Source of the DNA: Maribacter dokdonensis DSW-8
GTDB taxonomy: Bacteria > Bacteroidota > Bacteroidia > Flavobacteriales > Flavobacteriaceae
DNA length: 64,000 bases
Assembly (NCBI RefSeq): GCF_001447995.1
Contig: NZ_LDPE01000001.1
Coordinates: 682,001-746,000, forward strand
Direction of reading: 5' to 3'
Numbering within the stretch: position 1 is the first letter of the stretch; each line of letters starts with the position of its first letter. Position numbers and translations under genes: made by a program. This document shows positions 37,960 to 48,400 of the stretch, in pieces. The notes beneath the pieces were generated by a model. That model did no database searches and was not told where the DNA came from. It worked only from the letters and a program-made list of their open reading frames with translations.

Positions 37960-39126
37960 TTGAAGCAAAAGCTACATATTCTCCCCATAATAATTATTTC
38001 TCAGTTTGCCTGTACCTCTACATGGTTTGCAGGCAATGCCATCATAGAATCATTGACCAAAAAATTAGATTTTGGCGCAGATATTGTTAGTTACGTCATC
38101 TCTTCGGTACAATTCGGGTTCATCATAGGCACATTGATTTTTGGAATTCTAATGATTGCCGATAGGTTTTCACCTTCTAAAGTCTTTATGGTCTGTGCAT
38201 GTTTAGCGGCCTTATCCAATTTAACCCTAATTGTTCCACAATTAAATGTGACCGGCTTGTTGATAGCTAGATTCGGGACCGGCTTTTTCCTCGCAGGGAT
38301 CTATCCTGTAGGTATGAAAATAGCAGCAGATTATTATGAAAAAGGGTTAGGCAAAGCATTGGGCTTTTTGGTTGGCGCATTGGTTTTAGGCACTGCTTTT
38401 CCGTTTTTAATTAAAGGAACCTCATGGGCAAATGATTCAGATAGTGTTATTAAACTAACTTCTGGCATTACCGTTATGGGTGGTTTACTGTTGCTAGGAC
38501 TTGTGCCTAACGGTCCCTATCGGGTAGCAAGCACGTCATTACAGTTCAACGCGGGACCACGACTTTTTAAGAATTATAATTTTAAGAAAGCAGCTTTTGG
38601 GTATTTTGGTCACATGTGGGAACTTTATGCCTTTTGGGCCTTTACCCCTATTGCCATACAATGGTTTGCCATTGAAACCGGTAGTGATATATCGGTATTT
38701 TTATGGACTGGGATCGTGATCGCATTTGGCGGATTGTCTTGTGCGCTAGGCGGTATTATTGCTCATAGCTTAGGAAGCAAAAAAGTAGCATTAACTGCCT
38801 TAATTATTTCTGGTGTGTTCTGTTTTATTTCTCCTGTTTTGTTCCTATTGCCCCAATATCTCTTTTTGGCAAGCTGGTGCCTATGGGGAATAGCCGTTAC
38901 CGCAGATTCTCCTCAATTTTCCAATTTGGTGGCATCATCGGTAGCTCCGCAATTAAAAGGTACAGCATTAACCATTGTAAATTGTTTAGGTTATGCCATT
39001 ACTATAATTAGCATTCAACTTCTAGGATTACTTCAAAATAGTATCCCGATAAATTTTTTATACATTCCACTAGGTCTAGGACCATTGCTGGGCGTTTATC
39101 ACCTCATAAAAAAGAAAACGAAATAA
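37960..39126 (+). CDS. MFS transporter
   Basis: A 388-residue major facilitator protein with about 12 hydrophobic segments. 'ARFGTGFFLAGIYPVGMKIAADYYEKGLGKALGF' resembles the region around motif C of drug or nitrate-type MFS. It starts with TTG at 37960, four bases after the preceding stop; no ATG is suitable. Substrate unknown. The close spacing suggests an operon with the upstream OtsA-OtsB and propeller-SnoaL genes. The 144-bp downstream gap contains no recognisable signal. Confidence 0.85.
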   Translation: MKQKLHILPIIIISQFACTSTWFAGNAIIESLTKKLDFGADIVSYVISSVQFGFIIGTLIFGILMIADRFSPSKVFMVCACLAALSNLTLIVPQLNVTGLLIARFGTGFFLAGIYPVGMKIAADYYEKGLGKALGFLVGALVLGTAFPFLIKGTSWANDSDSVIKLTSGITVMGGLLLLGLVPNGPYRVASTSLQFNAGPRLFKNYNFKKAAFGYFGHMWELYAFWAFTPIAIQWFAIETGSDISVFLWTGIVIAFGGLSCALGGIIAHSLGSKKVALTALIISGVFCFISPVLFLLPQYLFLASWCLWGIAVTADSPQFSNLVASSVAPQLKGTALTIVNCLGYAITIISIQLLGLLQNSIPINFLYIPLGLGPLLGVYHLIKKKTK

Positions 39127-39270
39127 CCTGTATTAAACAATGCTACAAAACTTTTTAAATACAATCTGGTCAGCTATAGATTTGCACATCAAATTATGGT
39201 CGCCCCTATATTTTACTTAATTTTAGAAACCGATTACCCAAACTAACTTTACTCACTCAAAAAAATTGAA

Positions 39271-40602
39271 ATGAAAAAATTTTTACTTCTCGCTTTATTC
39301 ATCTCGGCTATTCACCTTTCAGCACAAACGGACCAACGTATTTATGATATTATTGATGCGGTTTCTGCCGAACGTATAGAAAACGACGTTACCAAACTCG
39401 CAAATTTTGGAACAAGACATACGTTAAGCGATACAGTTTCCAATACTAGGGGAATTGGTGCAGCAAGAAGATGGATCAAAAGTGAATTTGAAAAAACCTC
39501 TGCAGCTTGTAACAGTTGTCTTACTGTTTTTTTTCAAAAAGACTTAGTCAAAAAAGGTGCTAACAACCGTATTGTAAAAGATGTTGAAGTGGTAAATGTG
39601 CTTGCTATTCAAAAGGGAACAAAATACCCTAATCGTTACATTATTATGAGCGGTGATATTGACTCTCGCGTTAGTGACCCAACCAACTACACTGATGATT
39701 CGCCTGGTGCAAATGATAATGCAAGTGGCATGGCAGGTACGTTGGAAGCCGCTCGTGTACTTTCTAAATACACTTTTGAAAATAGTATTATCTACATGGG
39801 TCTTTCAGGTGAAGAACAAGGTCTTTTTGGCGGTGGCGGTATAGCACAATATGCCAAAGACCAAGGCTGGGAGGTTATTGGAATATTCAATAATGATATG
39901 ATCGGTAATATAAAGGGAGTTGACGGCACTATCAGTAACGTTGATTTTAGAATATTCTCTGAACCCGTACCTCCTACAGAAACAGAGGAACAACGCAAAG
40001 CCAGAAGGTTTTACGGCGGTGAGGTGGATGGTGTTTCAAGACAACTGGCACGATACGTACACAAAAACGTAAAGCAATACATGCCAGAAATGAACCCAAT
40101 GATGATCTATCGCTTAGATCGTTTTGGTCGTGGAGGTCATCATAGACCTTTTAATGATGCTGGTTTTCCTGGCATACGTATTATGGAAGCTCACGAAAAC
40201 TATACGCAACAACACCAAGATATTCGTGTAGAGGATGGTATTGCCTATGGTGATGTGTTAGAGCATGTGAATTTTGAGTACGCCGCCAAATTGACCGCGG
40301 TAAACGCAATTAACCTGGCATCAATAGCATGGGCCCCACCTGCACCAAAAACAGTTAAAATTGGTGGTATTGTTGAACCTGCAGCTAAATTTCAATGGAG
40401 TAAGGTTGATGGTGCAAAAGGCTATAAAATTTACTGGAGAGACACCACATCCCCTACTTGGGATTATAGCAGATACGTTGGTGATGTAACCGAATTTGTT
40501 TTAGACGGCATCGTTATTGACAACTATTTTTTCGGAGTTTCAGCGGTTAGTGAAGACGGATTTGAGAGTCCGGTCGTTTTTCCAAACGGAGTATTCAGAT
40601 AA
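39271..40602 (+). CDS. Secreted M28-family metallopeptidase with FN3-like tail
   Basis: A 443-residue zinc aminopeptidase-like protein: signal peptide 1-19, M28 catalytic domain (about 30-345) and a C-terminal fibronectin III-like domain (about 360-440). Candidate metal ligands are Asp149 in GANDNASG, Glu181/Glu182 in SGEEQG, Asp209 in NNDMIG and His315. The first ligand position, usually His in 'GHYDS', is Asp129 here (GDIDS at 128-132), so the site may bind zinc differently. 'FNNDMIGN' and 'FPGIRIMEAHENY' support family membership. It is paired with an M1 peptidase gene 18 bp downstream. Confidence 0.88.
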   Translation: MKKFLLLALFISAIHLSAQTDQRIYDIIDAVSAERIENDVTKLANFGTRHTLSDTVSNTRGIGAARRWIKSEFEKTSAACNSCLTVFFQKDLVKKGANNRIVKDVEVVNVLAIQKGTKYPNRYIIMSGDIDSRVSDPTNYTDDSPGANDNASGMAGTLEAARVLSKYTFENSIIYMGLSGEEQGLFGGGGIAQYAKDQGWEVIGIFNNDMIGNIKGVDGTISNVDFRIFSEPVPPTETEEQRKARRFYGGEVDGVSRQLARYVHKNVKQYMPEMNPMMIYRLDRFGRGGHHRPFNDAGFPGIRIMEAHENYTQQHQDIRVEDGIAYGDVLEHVNFEYAAKLTAVNAINLASIAWAPPAPKTVKIGGIVEPAAKFQWSKVDGAKGYKIYWRDTTSPTWDYSRYVGDVTEFVLDGIVIDNYFFGVSAVSEDGFESPVVFPNGVFR

Positions 40603-40620
40603 AATCTATTCAAACCTTAC

Positions 40621-42228
40621 ATGAACAAATTCATACTTTTTCTTGCTTTGGGAACTTTGAGTTTCTCACAGGCACAGACTTTTACCAAACAAGATACGTT
40701 AAGAGGTAGTATTACCCCAGAACGTGAATGGTGGGATCTAAATTACTATCATTTGGATATTGCCGTTGACCCAGATGAGAAATTCATAAGTGGGAGCAAC
40801 ACAATTCGCTATAAGGTGCTAAAATCCCATCAAGTGCTACAAGTAGACCTTCAATCTCCTTTAAGCATTGAAAAGGTTACTCAAGACGGAAAAGAACTTA
40901 CCGTAACCCATAATGTAAATGCACATTTTGTACAGTTGACCAAACCCCAAGTAAAAGGAGAGTTCAATGAAATTGTTGTTACCTATTCAGGACACCCAAA
41001 AGAAGCAGTCAATGCACCATGGGATGGCGGATTTTCTTGGAAAAAGGATAATAATGGTAAAGATTTTGTGGCAACCTCTTGTCAAGGCTTAGGGGCCAGT
41101 GTCTGGTGGCCCAACAAAGATCATATGTATGACGAGGTAGATAGTATGCTGATCAGTGTAAAGGCTCCAAAAGGACTTATGAATATTTCTAATGGTAGGT
41201 TACGAAGTGTACATAAAGAAACCAATACTTATAACTGGTTCGTGGGCAACCCAATCAATAATTATGGTGTAAATGTCAATATTGGTGATTACGTTCATTT
41301 TGATGAAGTATACCAAGGAGAGAAGGGTGCCTTGGATATGGATTATTATGTTTTAAAGGATAATCTAGAAAAGGCTAAGGAACATTTTAAAGATGCCCCA
41401 AAAATGATGAAGGCGTTTGAGCATTGGTTTGGTCCGTATCCATTTTATGAAGATTCGTTTAAACTGGTTGAAGTCCCTTATCTGGGCATGGAACATCAAA
41501 GTTCGGTCACTTATGGTAATCAATATTTAAAGGGTTATTTGGGTAGAGATCTTTCACAAACCGGCTGGGGCTTAAAGTTCGATTTTATCATTATCCATGA
41601 AGCTGGCCATGAATGGTTTGCAAACAATATCACCTATAAAGATGCTGCAGATATGTGGGTGCACGAAGGTTTTACGTGCTATTCTGAAAGTTTGTTTCTA
41701 GATTACCACTATGGTACAGAAGCTGCCAATGCCTACGTTCAAGGTATTAGAAACAATATTAGAAACGACAGACCCATTATTGGCATCTATAATGTAAATT
41801 ATGAAGGCAGTGGAGATATGTATTATAAAGGTTCCAATATACTACATACGCTACGCCAAATAGTAAATGATGATAAAGAATGGAGAACAATTTTACGTGG
41901 ACTTAATTCCGAATTCTATCATAAAACGGTTACTACCGCACAGATTGAAGAGTATATCGCAACTAAAATGAAACGTGATCTTGATCCTTTTTTTGACCAG
42001 TATTTACGAACTGTCAAAATACCCGTATTTGAATATACGATCAAGGGTAAAAAAATATCTTATCGTTTTACTAATACGGTCAAAGACTTTACAATTCCAT
42101 TAAAAGTTTTTGTTGATGACCAACCTGTGTGGTTGAACCCGTCTACAACATGGCAAAGCAAAAAGATGAACGGCAACTTAGAATCCTTACGTGTAGATCC
42201 TAACTTTTACGTTGAAACAAAGAGTTGA
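40621..42228 (+). CDS. Secreted M1-family metallopeptidase
   Basis: A 535-residue gluzincin aminopeptidase. Signal peptide 1-18 (ending SQAQ), an N-terminal saddle domain (about 30-230), then the catalytic domain with HEAGH (326-330), third zinc ligand Glu349 in VHEGF and the substrate-binding 'GMEHQSS', where Asn of the common GMEN is His. The tail is much shorter than in full-length M1 enzymes such as PepN, as is usual in Bacteroidota. It probably trims N-terminal residues from peptides in the periplasm or outside, together with the M28 enzyme encoded 18 bp upstream. Confidence 0.9.
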   Translation: MNKFILFLALGTLSFSQAQTFTKQDTLRGSITPEREWWDLNYYHLDIAVDPDEKFISGSNTIRYKVLKSHQVLQVDLQSPLSIEKVTQDGKELTVTHNVNAHFVQLTKPQVKGEFNEIVVTYSGHPKEAVNAPWDGGFSWKKDNNGKDFVATSCQGLGASVWWPNKDHMYDEVDSMLISVKAPKGLMNISNGRLRSVHKETNTYNWFVGNPINNYGVNVNIGDYVHFDEVYQGEKGALDMDYYVLKDNLEKAKEHFKDAPKMMKAFEHWFGPYPFYEDSFKLVEVPYLGMEHQSSVTYGNQYLKGYLGRDLSQTGWGLKFDFIIIHEAGHEWFANNITYKDAADMWVHEGFTCYSESLFLDYHYGTEAANAYVQGIRNNIRNDRPIIGIYNVNYEGSGDMYYKGSNILHTLRQIVNDDKEWRTILRGLNSEFYHKTVTTAQIEEYIATKMKRDLDPFFDQYLRTVKIPVFEYTIKGKKISYRFTNTVKDFTIPLKVFVDDQPVWLNPSTTWQSKKMNGNLESLRVDPNFYVETKS

Positions 42229-42331
42229 TATAACCACTTTGTCTACGTGAACTTTTAACGTTCATCAATTGTTATTTACGGTCAATTGTAGTGCTTTTAA
42301 ACACCTATTTTTGCTCAGCACCTAGACCAAC

Positions 42332-43447
42332 ATGAAAAAGACCCTTGCCAGATATAGAAATAGCGCTTTTAGAAGCTTTATTAGAAAGCACACTAAGTAT
42401 GCCCCTATTCTTTTCTTTATTGGTGGTTTTATTTTTGACACCCTAACCTTAGGTCGTATTGACCGTACCTATGATTTAACGGTTTTATGTTTGCATATGA
42501 CATCGTTATCCATCACACTATACTTATATAATTTGGTAGACGATGGCAAATGGCAGGGCACCTTACTAGAACGATATGAAGAATATCTACCGCTGGCCAT
42601 TCAGTTCTTTTTTGGGGGATTATCAAGTGCCTATGTCATCTATTTTTCAAGAAGTGTGTCTTTATCCAAAACGGCATCATTCTTTATTATACTTGTTTTA
42701 TTACTAATTGCCAATGAGTTTCTAAAAAAACGAATCTCCAACAAATATTTACAATTTGGGGTGTACTACTTTATTAGCTTCACTTTTTTTACGTTCATGA
42801 TTCCCGTATTTCTAAAAGAGCTCAATTCTACGATATTTTTAATATCCGGTGCAGTTAGCTTAGTAAGCACTTTAGTGTTGCTTACGTTCATTTATGGCAA
42901 AAGCCCAAGTACGCGTAAAGAAATAAAGCTAGGCAAAATGATCTTCATTATCATTGCCATATACGGTTTGATCAATCTTTTCTATTTTTTAAGATTGATA
43001 CCACCGGTTCCCTTGGCGTTGGATAAAGGAATAGTAGCCCACAACGTTGTTCAAAAAAATGGCAACTATGAAGTAACCTATGAGTCTGAAGAATCACACA
43101 TATTTTGGCGCAAACACAAACTAGATTTTAGTTATTCTTCAGACCAACGTGTGTATATATTTTCTTCCATTTTTGCTCCTACAGATTTAAAGAAGTCAAT
43201 ATTTCATCGATGGAGAAAATACAATGAACTTACCAATGAATGGGTAACGGTAGAAGATATTGGCTATGATATTACGGGTGGTAGAGATGGTGGTTTTAGA
43301 GGCTATACGTATAAATCAAATATTACTCCCGGTGAATGGGAAGTACAAGTACTGACCGAAGAAGAACAAGTGTTAGGCGTTATTGGTTTCAATATAGTCT
43401 TGAACACCCATCCAAAACCATTAAAACTTAAGACTTCAAAATTTTAA
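42332..43447 (+). CDS. DUF2914 membrane protein
   Basis: A 371-residue protein with several membrane helices in its first 230 residues (for example 24-40, 55-70, 90-107, 113-130, 140-158, 165-185, 207-225) and a C-terminal extracytoplasmic DUF2914 domain (about 300-365; 'RWRKYNELTNEWVTVEDIGYDITGGRDGGFRGYT'). The DUF2914 beta domain is often found on envelope proteins; its function is unknown. It is a single gene with 103 bp upstream. Confidence 0.82.
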   Translation: MKKTLARYRNSAFRSFIRKHTKYAPILFFIGGFIFDTLTLGRIDRTYDLTVLCLHMTSLSITLYLYNLVDDGKWQGTLLERYEEYLPLAIQFFFGGLSSAYVIYFSRSVSLSKTASFFIILVLLLIANEFLKKRISNKYLQFGVYYFISFTFFTFMIPVFLKELNSTIFLISGAVSLVSTLVLLTFIYGKSPSTRKEIKLGKMIFIIIAIYGLINLFYFLRLIPPVPLALDKGIVAHNVVQKNGNYEVTYESEESHIFWRKHKLDFSYSSDQRVYIFSSIFAPTDLKKSIFHRWRKYNELTNEWVTVEDIGYDITGGRDGGFRGYTYKSNITPGEWEVQVLTEEEQVLGVIGFNIVLNTHPKPLKLKTSKF

Positions 43448-43559
43448 TTATTTATTTATCAGCAATTTACATTCTTAAAATTACCATCTAACAATAGTTT
43501 ATTTTTATGATTTTTGTATGAAAACTTAGACTACCTTCGCGCAACTTTTTAAACTACTT

Positions 43560-44165
43560 GTGAGTATATACCATAAAGTTCGAGCGGTAGACCGTATGTT
43601 CTACCAATTGGAAAAGGAGTTGGGCTCCTTTCAAAAATCCACAGGTTTAGGCTGCGTAGCCAATTGCGGAAATTGCTGCTTAAAACCGGATATTAATGCC
43701 ACAGTGCTAGAATTTTTACCCCTAGCCTATCATCTTTTTAAACAAGGTGTAGCAGAAACTTGGTTGCAAGATCTTGAACAAAATACCTCAACCAAACTAT
43801 GTCCCGTTTTAAACAAACTAATTGCCCCTGGTGCAAAAGGATTTTGTTCAGAATATGCCCATCGGGGTCTAATTTGCAGACTATTTGGTTTTTCTGCCAT
43901 GTTGCATAAAAACAATACCCCTACTTTAGTAACCTGTAAACCTATAAAGGAACAAAAGCCGCAAGCCGTTGTAATGGCAGAAATTCATATTTCGTCCAAA
44001 AAGAACTATCCGCTTATTAGCAATTACTATATGCAATTACGTTCAATTGACGAATCATTGGGCGCCGAATTGTTTCCTATACGAATTGCCATAGCAAAAG
44101 CATTGCAAGTTGTTTTAGGTTACTACGCATACCGCAGACCACCGAGATATAGAAAAGTGGCTTAA
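43560..44165 (+). CDS. YkgJ-family cysteine cluster protein
   Basis: A 201-residue protein with the Fe-S or zinc-binding cysteine pattern CVANCGNCC near the N-terminus (about 31-39) and further cysteines in 'LCPVLNK', 'FCSEYAHRGLICRLFG' and 'VTCKPI', typical of the YkgJ/UPF0153 family. Function is unknown; family members are often suggested to be Fe-S oxidoreductases. It starts with GTG at 43560. No close operon partner. Confidence 0.82.
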   Translation: MSIYHKVRAVDRMFYQLEKELGSFQKSTGLGCVANCGNCCLKPDINATVLEFLPLAYHLFKQGVAETWLQDLEQNTSTKLCPVLNKLIAPGAKGFCSEYAHRGLICRLFGFSAMLHKNNTPTLVTCKPIKEQKPQAVVMAEIHISSKKNYPLISNYYMQLRSIDESLGAELFPIRIAIAKALQVVLGYYAYRRPPRYRKVA

Positions 44166-44261
44166 AACAACATGTTATCTATATAGAAAAATGTACCTTT
44201 ATAATGATAGTTTACTACTTCTTAATTTGAAGCAGTAATTTGTGCTATAAAAATCTATTTT

Positions 44262-44891
44262 TTGAAAGTATACGGTATTAGTGGTTTGGGTGCCGACAAA
44301 AGGGTTTTTGATTACTTAAATCTTAATTTTGAACTTATTACAATTGATTGGATAATACCCTTACCCAGTGAACCCATAGAATCTTACGCAAAAAGGCTTA
44401 GTTCTATTATTGATGATAGTACTGATTTTTGTATAATCGGGGTTAGTTTTGGAGGATTAATTGCCACTGAAATCAATAAGGTATTATCACCTAAAAAAGT
44501 AATTCTCATTTCATCTGTCCATACAAAAAATGAATTAAGATCTATCTACAGAAGAATTGGACAATTAAAAATCATAAGATCCATTCCTGTTAATTTGTTC
44601 AACCCCCCTAGGTTTATTGCTAAGTATATTATGGGAGCCAATAATGCAAAATTATTATATAAAATATTAGATGATACCGATTTATATTTTGTAAAATGGG
44701 CATTACATGAATTAACTACTTGGAAAAATATTGCTTATAAAAACAATGTGATTAAAATAAACGGGACAAGTGATAAATTGATTCCTCCGCGAGGAATTAC
44801 AAAAATGCACTTGATTGAAAATGGTGAACATTTTATGATTGTTGATAGGGCTCAAGAGATAAGTGAATTGATTAATTTAGAGCTTCAATAA
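44262..44891 (+). CDS. Small alpha/beta hydrolase
   Basis: A 209-residue hydrolase-fold protein. The nucleophile elbow is GVSFGG (60-65, Ser62), the likely acid is near 'NGTSDKLIPP' and the His near 'IENGEHFMIVD'. It is short for the family and has no signal peptide. The start is TTG at 44262, after a T-rich run; no ATG precedes the conserved 'KVYGISGLGADKRVF'. Substrate unknown. The GAF-domain gene begins 17 bp downstream, so the two may be co-transcribed. Confidence 0.8.
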   Translation: MKVYGISGLGADKRVFDYLNLNFELITIDWIIPLPSEPIESYAKRLSSIIDDSTDFCIIGVSFGGLIATEINKVLSPKKVILISSVHTKNELRSIYRRIGQLKIIRSIPVNLFNPPRFIAKYIMGANNAKLLYKILDDTDLYFVKWALHELTTWKNIAYKNNVIKINGTSDKLIPPRGITKMHLIENGEHFMIVDRAQEISELINLELQ

Positions 44892-44907
44892 AAATTGAAA
44901 AAGTAAA

Positions 44908-45375
44908 ATGGATAATTCAAAAGAAATTAAATCAACCATACAATCAGAACTCGAAAAAGACGCTCCTAATTGGGAGCTTCTACTTAAGGCAATCTTGAAT
45001 CATTTTGATTGTTCTACGGGTACCTTACATTTTTTGGATGAAAACAAACTATTACAACTTCAATCTCAAGTTGGTATTCCTGAATTCTTAATACCTAAAT
45101 TATCTACCATTCCTATTGGTAAAGGCATGGCCGGTATTGCTGCTGAAAGAAGAAAACCTGTTGAAATGTGTAACCTACAAACAGATGATTCCGGTGTTGC
45201 CAGACCGTCTGCAAAAGACACCAAAGTTGAAGGTTCCTTAGCCGCTCCACTAATTTATAATGAAACACTTTATGGCACTATAGGTATCGCAAAGCCGATT
45301 CCCTATGATTTTACACAAGATGAATCAGATTTGATTATGGAGATAGGAGAACTATTGGGCAAAAGATTGGTTTAG
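44908..45375 (+). CDS. Stand-alone GAF-domain protein
   Basis: A 155-residue protein that is almost entirely one GAF domain (about 25-150): 'CSTGTLHFLDE', 'GKGMAGIAAERRKPVEMCNLQTD' and 'GSLAAPLIYNETLYGTIGIAKP'. GAF domains bind cyclic nucleotides or other small molecules; some stand-alone ones are free-methionine-R-sulfoxide reductases, but the Cys arrangement of fRMsr is not evident here. Cytosolic. It is followed by a terminator. Confidence 0.83.
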   Translation: MDNSKEIKSTIQSELEKDAPNWELLLKAILNHFDCSTGTLHFLDENKLLQLQSQVGIPEFLIPKLSTIPIGKGMAGIAAERRKPVEMCNLQTDDSGVARPSAKDTKVEGSLAAPLIYNETLYGTIGIAKPIPYDFTQDESDLIMEIGELLGKRLV

Positions 45376-45400
45376 CTTGTGCTCTCCTAATATTATAACT

Positions 45401-45430
45401 AAAAAAAGCCCGCTATACAGCGGGCTTTTC
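45401..45430. terminator. Bidirectional terminator
   Basis: AAAAGCCCGCT (45404-45414) pairs with AGCGGGCTTTT (45419-45429) around ATAC, with A and T tracts. It separates the GAF gene from the convergent giant lipoprotein gene. Confidence 0.88.
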
Positions 45431-45448
45431 ATTTCAATTAAGTCATTT

Positions 45449-48400
45449 CTATTTAAATACTGCTCCGGTAAGTGCTACTTGTGCCAACTCTTTACCTTCT
45501 TCGCCATTAAAGGTTATATAGTATGGACCATCACCCGATACTTTACCTGTTATTGGTATTGTAATCATAGTACCTTGTGACCCTTGTTGTTGTGATGGCA
45601 TTTGACCTTTGCCCAACAACGGACCATCAGGAGTGTTTTCATGTATTTCAAAATCAAAATACATGTTTGGTGCTTCTTGCCATCCGGCAGTTAAACTAAC
45701 GGACTTTACTCCTTTTAATGACATGTTCTCCAACATGAACCAACCGGCAGCCTTATTGATCAACAATAGGTCCATTCCACCAAACTGCATTGCTTGCATA
45801 CCGTCCAATTTCATTTGATCATTGAACTTTACCGTGCTGCTAGGTATTGCAATGGTCTTAGAACCGGTCAACGGAATAGTACCTTCTGCCCCAGCATCGG
45901 TATAACTAGCCGTTATCACTAACATGTTACCTGGTGCAGATGATTCTGCCGTAATTGTACCTTTTGCCGGTAACGACTTTTCTTTCTTTTCATCTCCGTT
46001 TAAGGATAGAATGTAAAGAGCAATTTGTCTAGATTCATCGGTTGTAATATTTGGGTGTGCCGGCATGGTCACTTCTCCCCAAACACCATTTCCACCAGTT
46101 TTGATTTTGCCTTGAATATACTTTAACGCATCTCTACGTTCTTTATATTTTGCGGCAACATCTTTGTAGTTTGGTCCAATGGATGCTTCTGCTTCTTTAT
46201 GACATGTTTTACAATCCATCGCTTGGGTTAAGGCTTTACCAGTTACCGCTGCCGATACTTGTTGGTGTCCCATACTCATAGCAACCTTATCCATGCCTTC
46301 CAAATAATCCACACTTACAAAAATATTGTTTGGATCTATAGCTGTGCCATCTGGATCGGTAACCGAAACGTCGTATGAAATTTTCTGTCCCGGTAGATAA
46401 AAAGCTGGTGCGCCACCGTCTATAGCTATAGCAACTTCCGGTCTAGAATTACCCGCAATAATACCAGTGCTTTCACTTATAACTTCGGTTCCTTTATCGT
46501 CCGCAACAGTTACCTTTAGCTTGTAGGCTCCGGCATCCGTATAACTATAACTTACTTTTGGCTCGGTAGTTTCTTTGGTATCTCCGTTTCCAAAATCCCA
46601 GATGTACTTTATAGCGTCATTTTCACGATCACTTGCTTCAACAGTGGCATTTACCGTTAACGGCGTTTTACCAGCCGTTTCACTTACGGTAATATTATCT
46701 ATTAACGGAGGTCTATTTCCGCCGTTAAATTGAATATAGCCTAAAGCCGAGTTCGCGTTTTGTGAAAACCAACCGCTACCATATTCCAAAAGGTAAATTT
46801 TACCATTTGGACCTACTTCCATATCAATTAAGTTGTTGACCTTAATATTTGGAGCAAACGGTTCCATTTTACTGAAATCCCCATTTTCATCTAAATGAAC
46901 AGCGAACATCCAACCACGCATCCAATCGTAAATAATAACTTTTCCATCGTAATAGCTTGGCAGTTTTTCATCGCCTTGAAACATATCTGAATAATAGGTA
47001 GGTCCGGCCATGGCATTTCTACCTCCTGTTGCCGTTTGTGGAAAAGCTTGTGAATCATCATAAGGATAATAAACATAGGCTGGCATTGCCGGTGGCAATT
47101 CCGTTAATCCCGTATTGTTGCGTGAGGTATTCATTGGTTTGGCTGGATCATACTCCGGTCCGCTCTCACCTGTTTCGTAATTGTATTCATTATAGGCATA
47201 GTTATCGCCAATGAACATGGGCCAACCAAAATTCCCTGCCTTTTTGGCCTGGTTCATTTCGTCATATCCTCTAGGACCTCTTGTGCCTAAACTATCCGCT
47301 CTTGCATCTGGACCAACATCTCCCCAGTATACATAACCCCTTTTCATATCTACCGAAATTCTGTACGGGTTTCTATGTCCCATAGTATAGATTTCCGGTC
47401 TGGTCTTTTCCGTACCTACAGGAAACAAGTTTCCTTCTGGAATATCATAAGAACCATCTTCTTTTACTTTAATTCTTAAAATCTTACCACGTAGGTCATT
47501 GGTGTTACCTGATGAACGGCGAGCATCATACTGTTCATGACCTGGTATATCATTCATTGGTCCAAAACCACTATGAACATATTTAGCCCCTTTTTCGTTA
47601 AATGGCGTTGTATTATCACCTGTAGACAAATAAAGTAAACCATCTGGTCCAAACGCTATAGAACCACCTGTATGGCAGCAAATTTCTCTTTGACTATCTA
47701 CATCTAAAATTACTTGCTCAGAGTCCGTATCAAACTTACCATCTACAAATTTAAAACGTGATAAACGGTTGACCCACTGATCACCTGTTGGTGCATAGTA
47801 TAAATAGATCCAGTGATTGTTTGCATAATCCGGATCTTTCTGCAAGCCCATTAAGCCTTCTTCGGCATTTACACCGGGCGTATTCAATGTTTTACTGTAC
47901 ACATCTAACTTTAGAACCTCTGTAAGCTCTTGCGTTTGATCATTATACAGCATTACCTCTCCCCTACGTTGAGCCACTAAGACATCTCCGTTGGGCAATA
48001 CTGCCATTTCGGTAGGTTCAAAAAACATACCTTCACTTAAAGTTACCTTAGTAAAACGATCTGCATCTGGTGGTATTTGCGAAGTAGTTTTTCCATAATC
48101 CAATACCAAGTTCTCACCAATGGCATACTGAATACCACCTAATAAATGTTTTAAGAACAGGTCTTCTGAATAACTGGCATCGGCATGTCCGCCACCCGTG
48201 TAAAATGCTCGTCCACCATCATAATCATGATACCAGGCTATGGGATGAAAATCTCCGTTTTGCCCACCTTCATAAGAAGATTCGTCCAAAGTCATTAATA
48301 CGTTTACATCTGGATTGATGTTCTTGTAATTATACAATTCATCCGTTCTGTTCCACACAGAGTCGGTAAAAAACTGTGTAGCGACAAAATTCTTGTCCTT

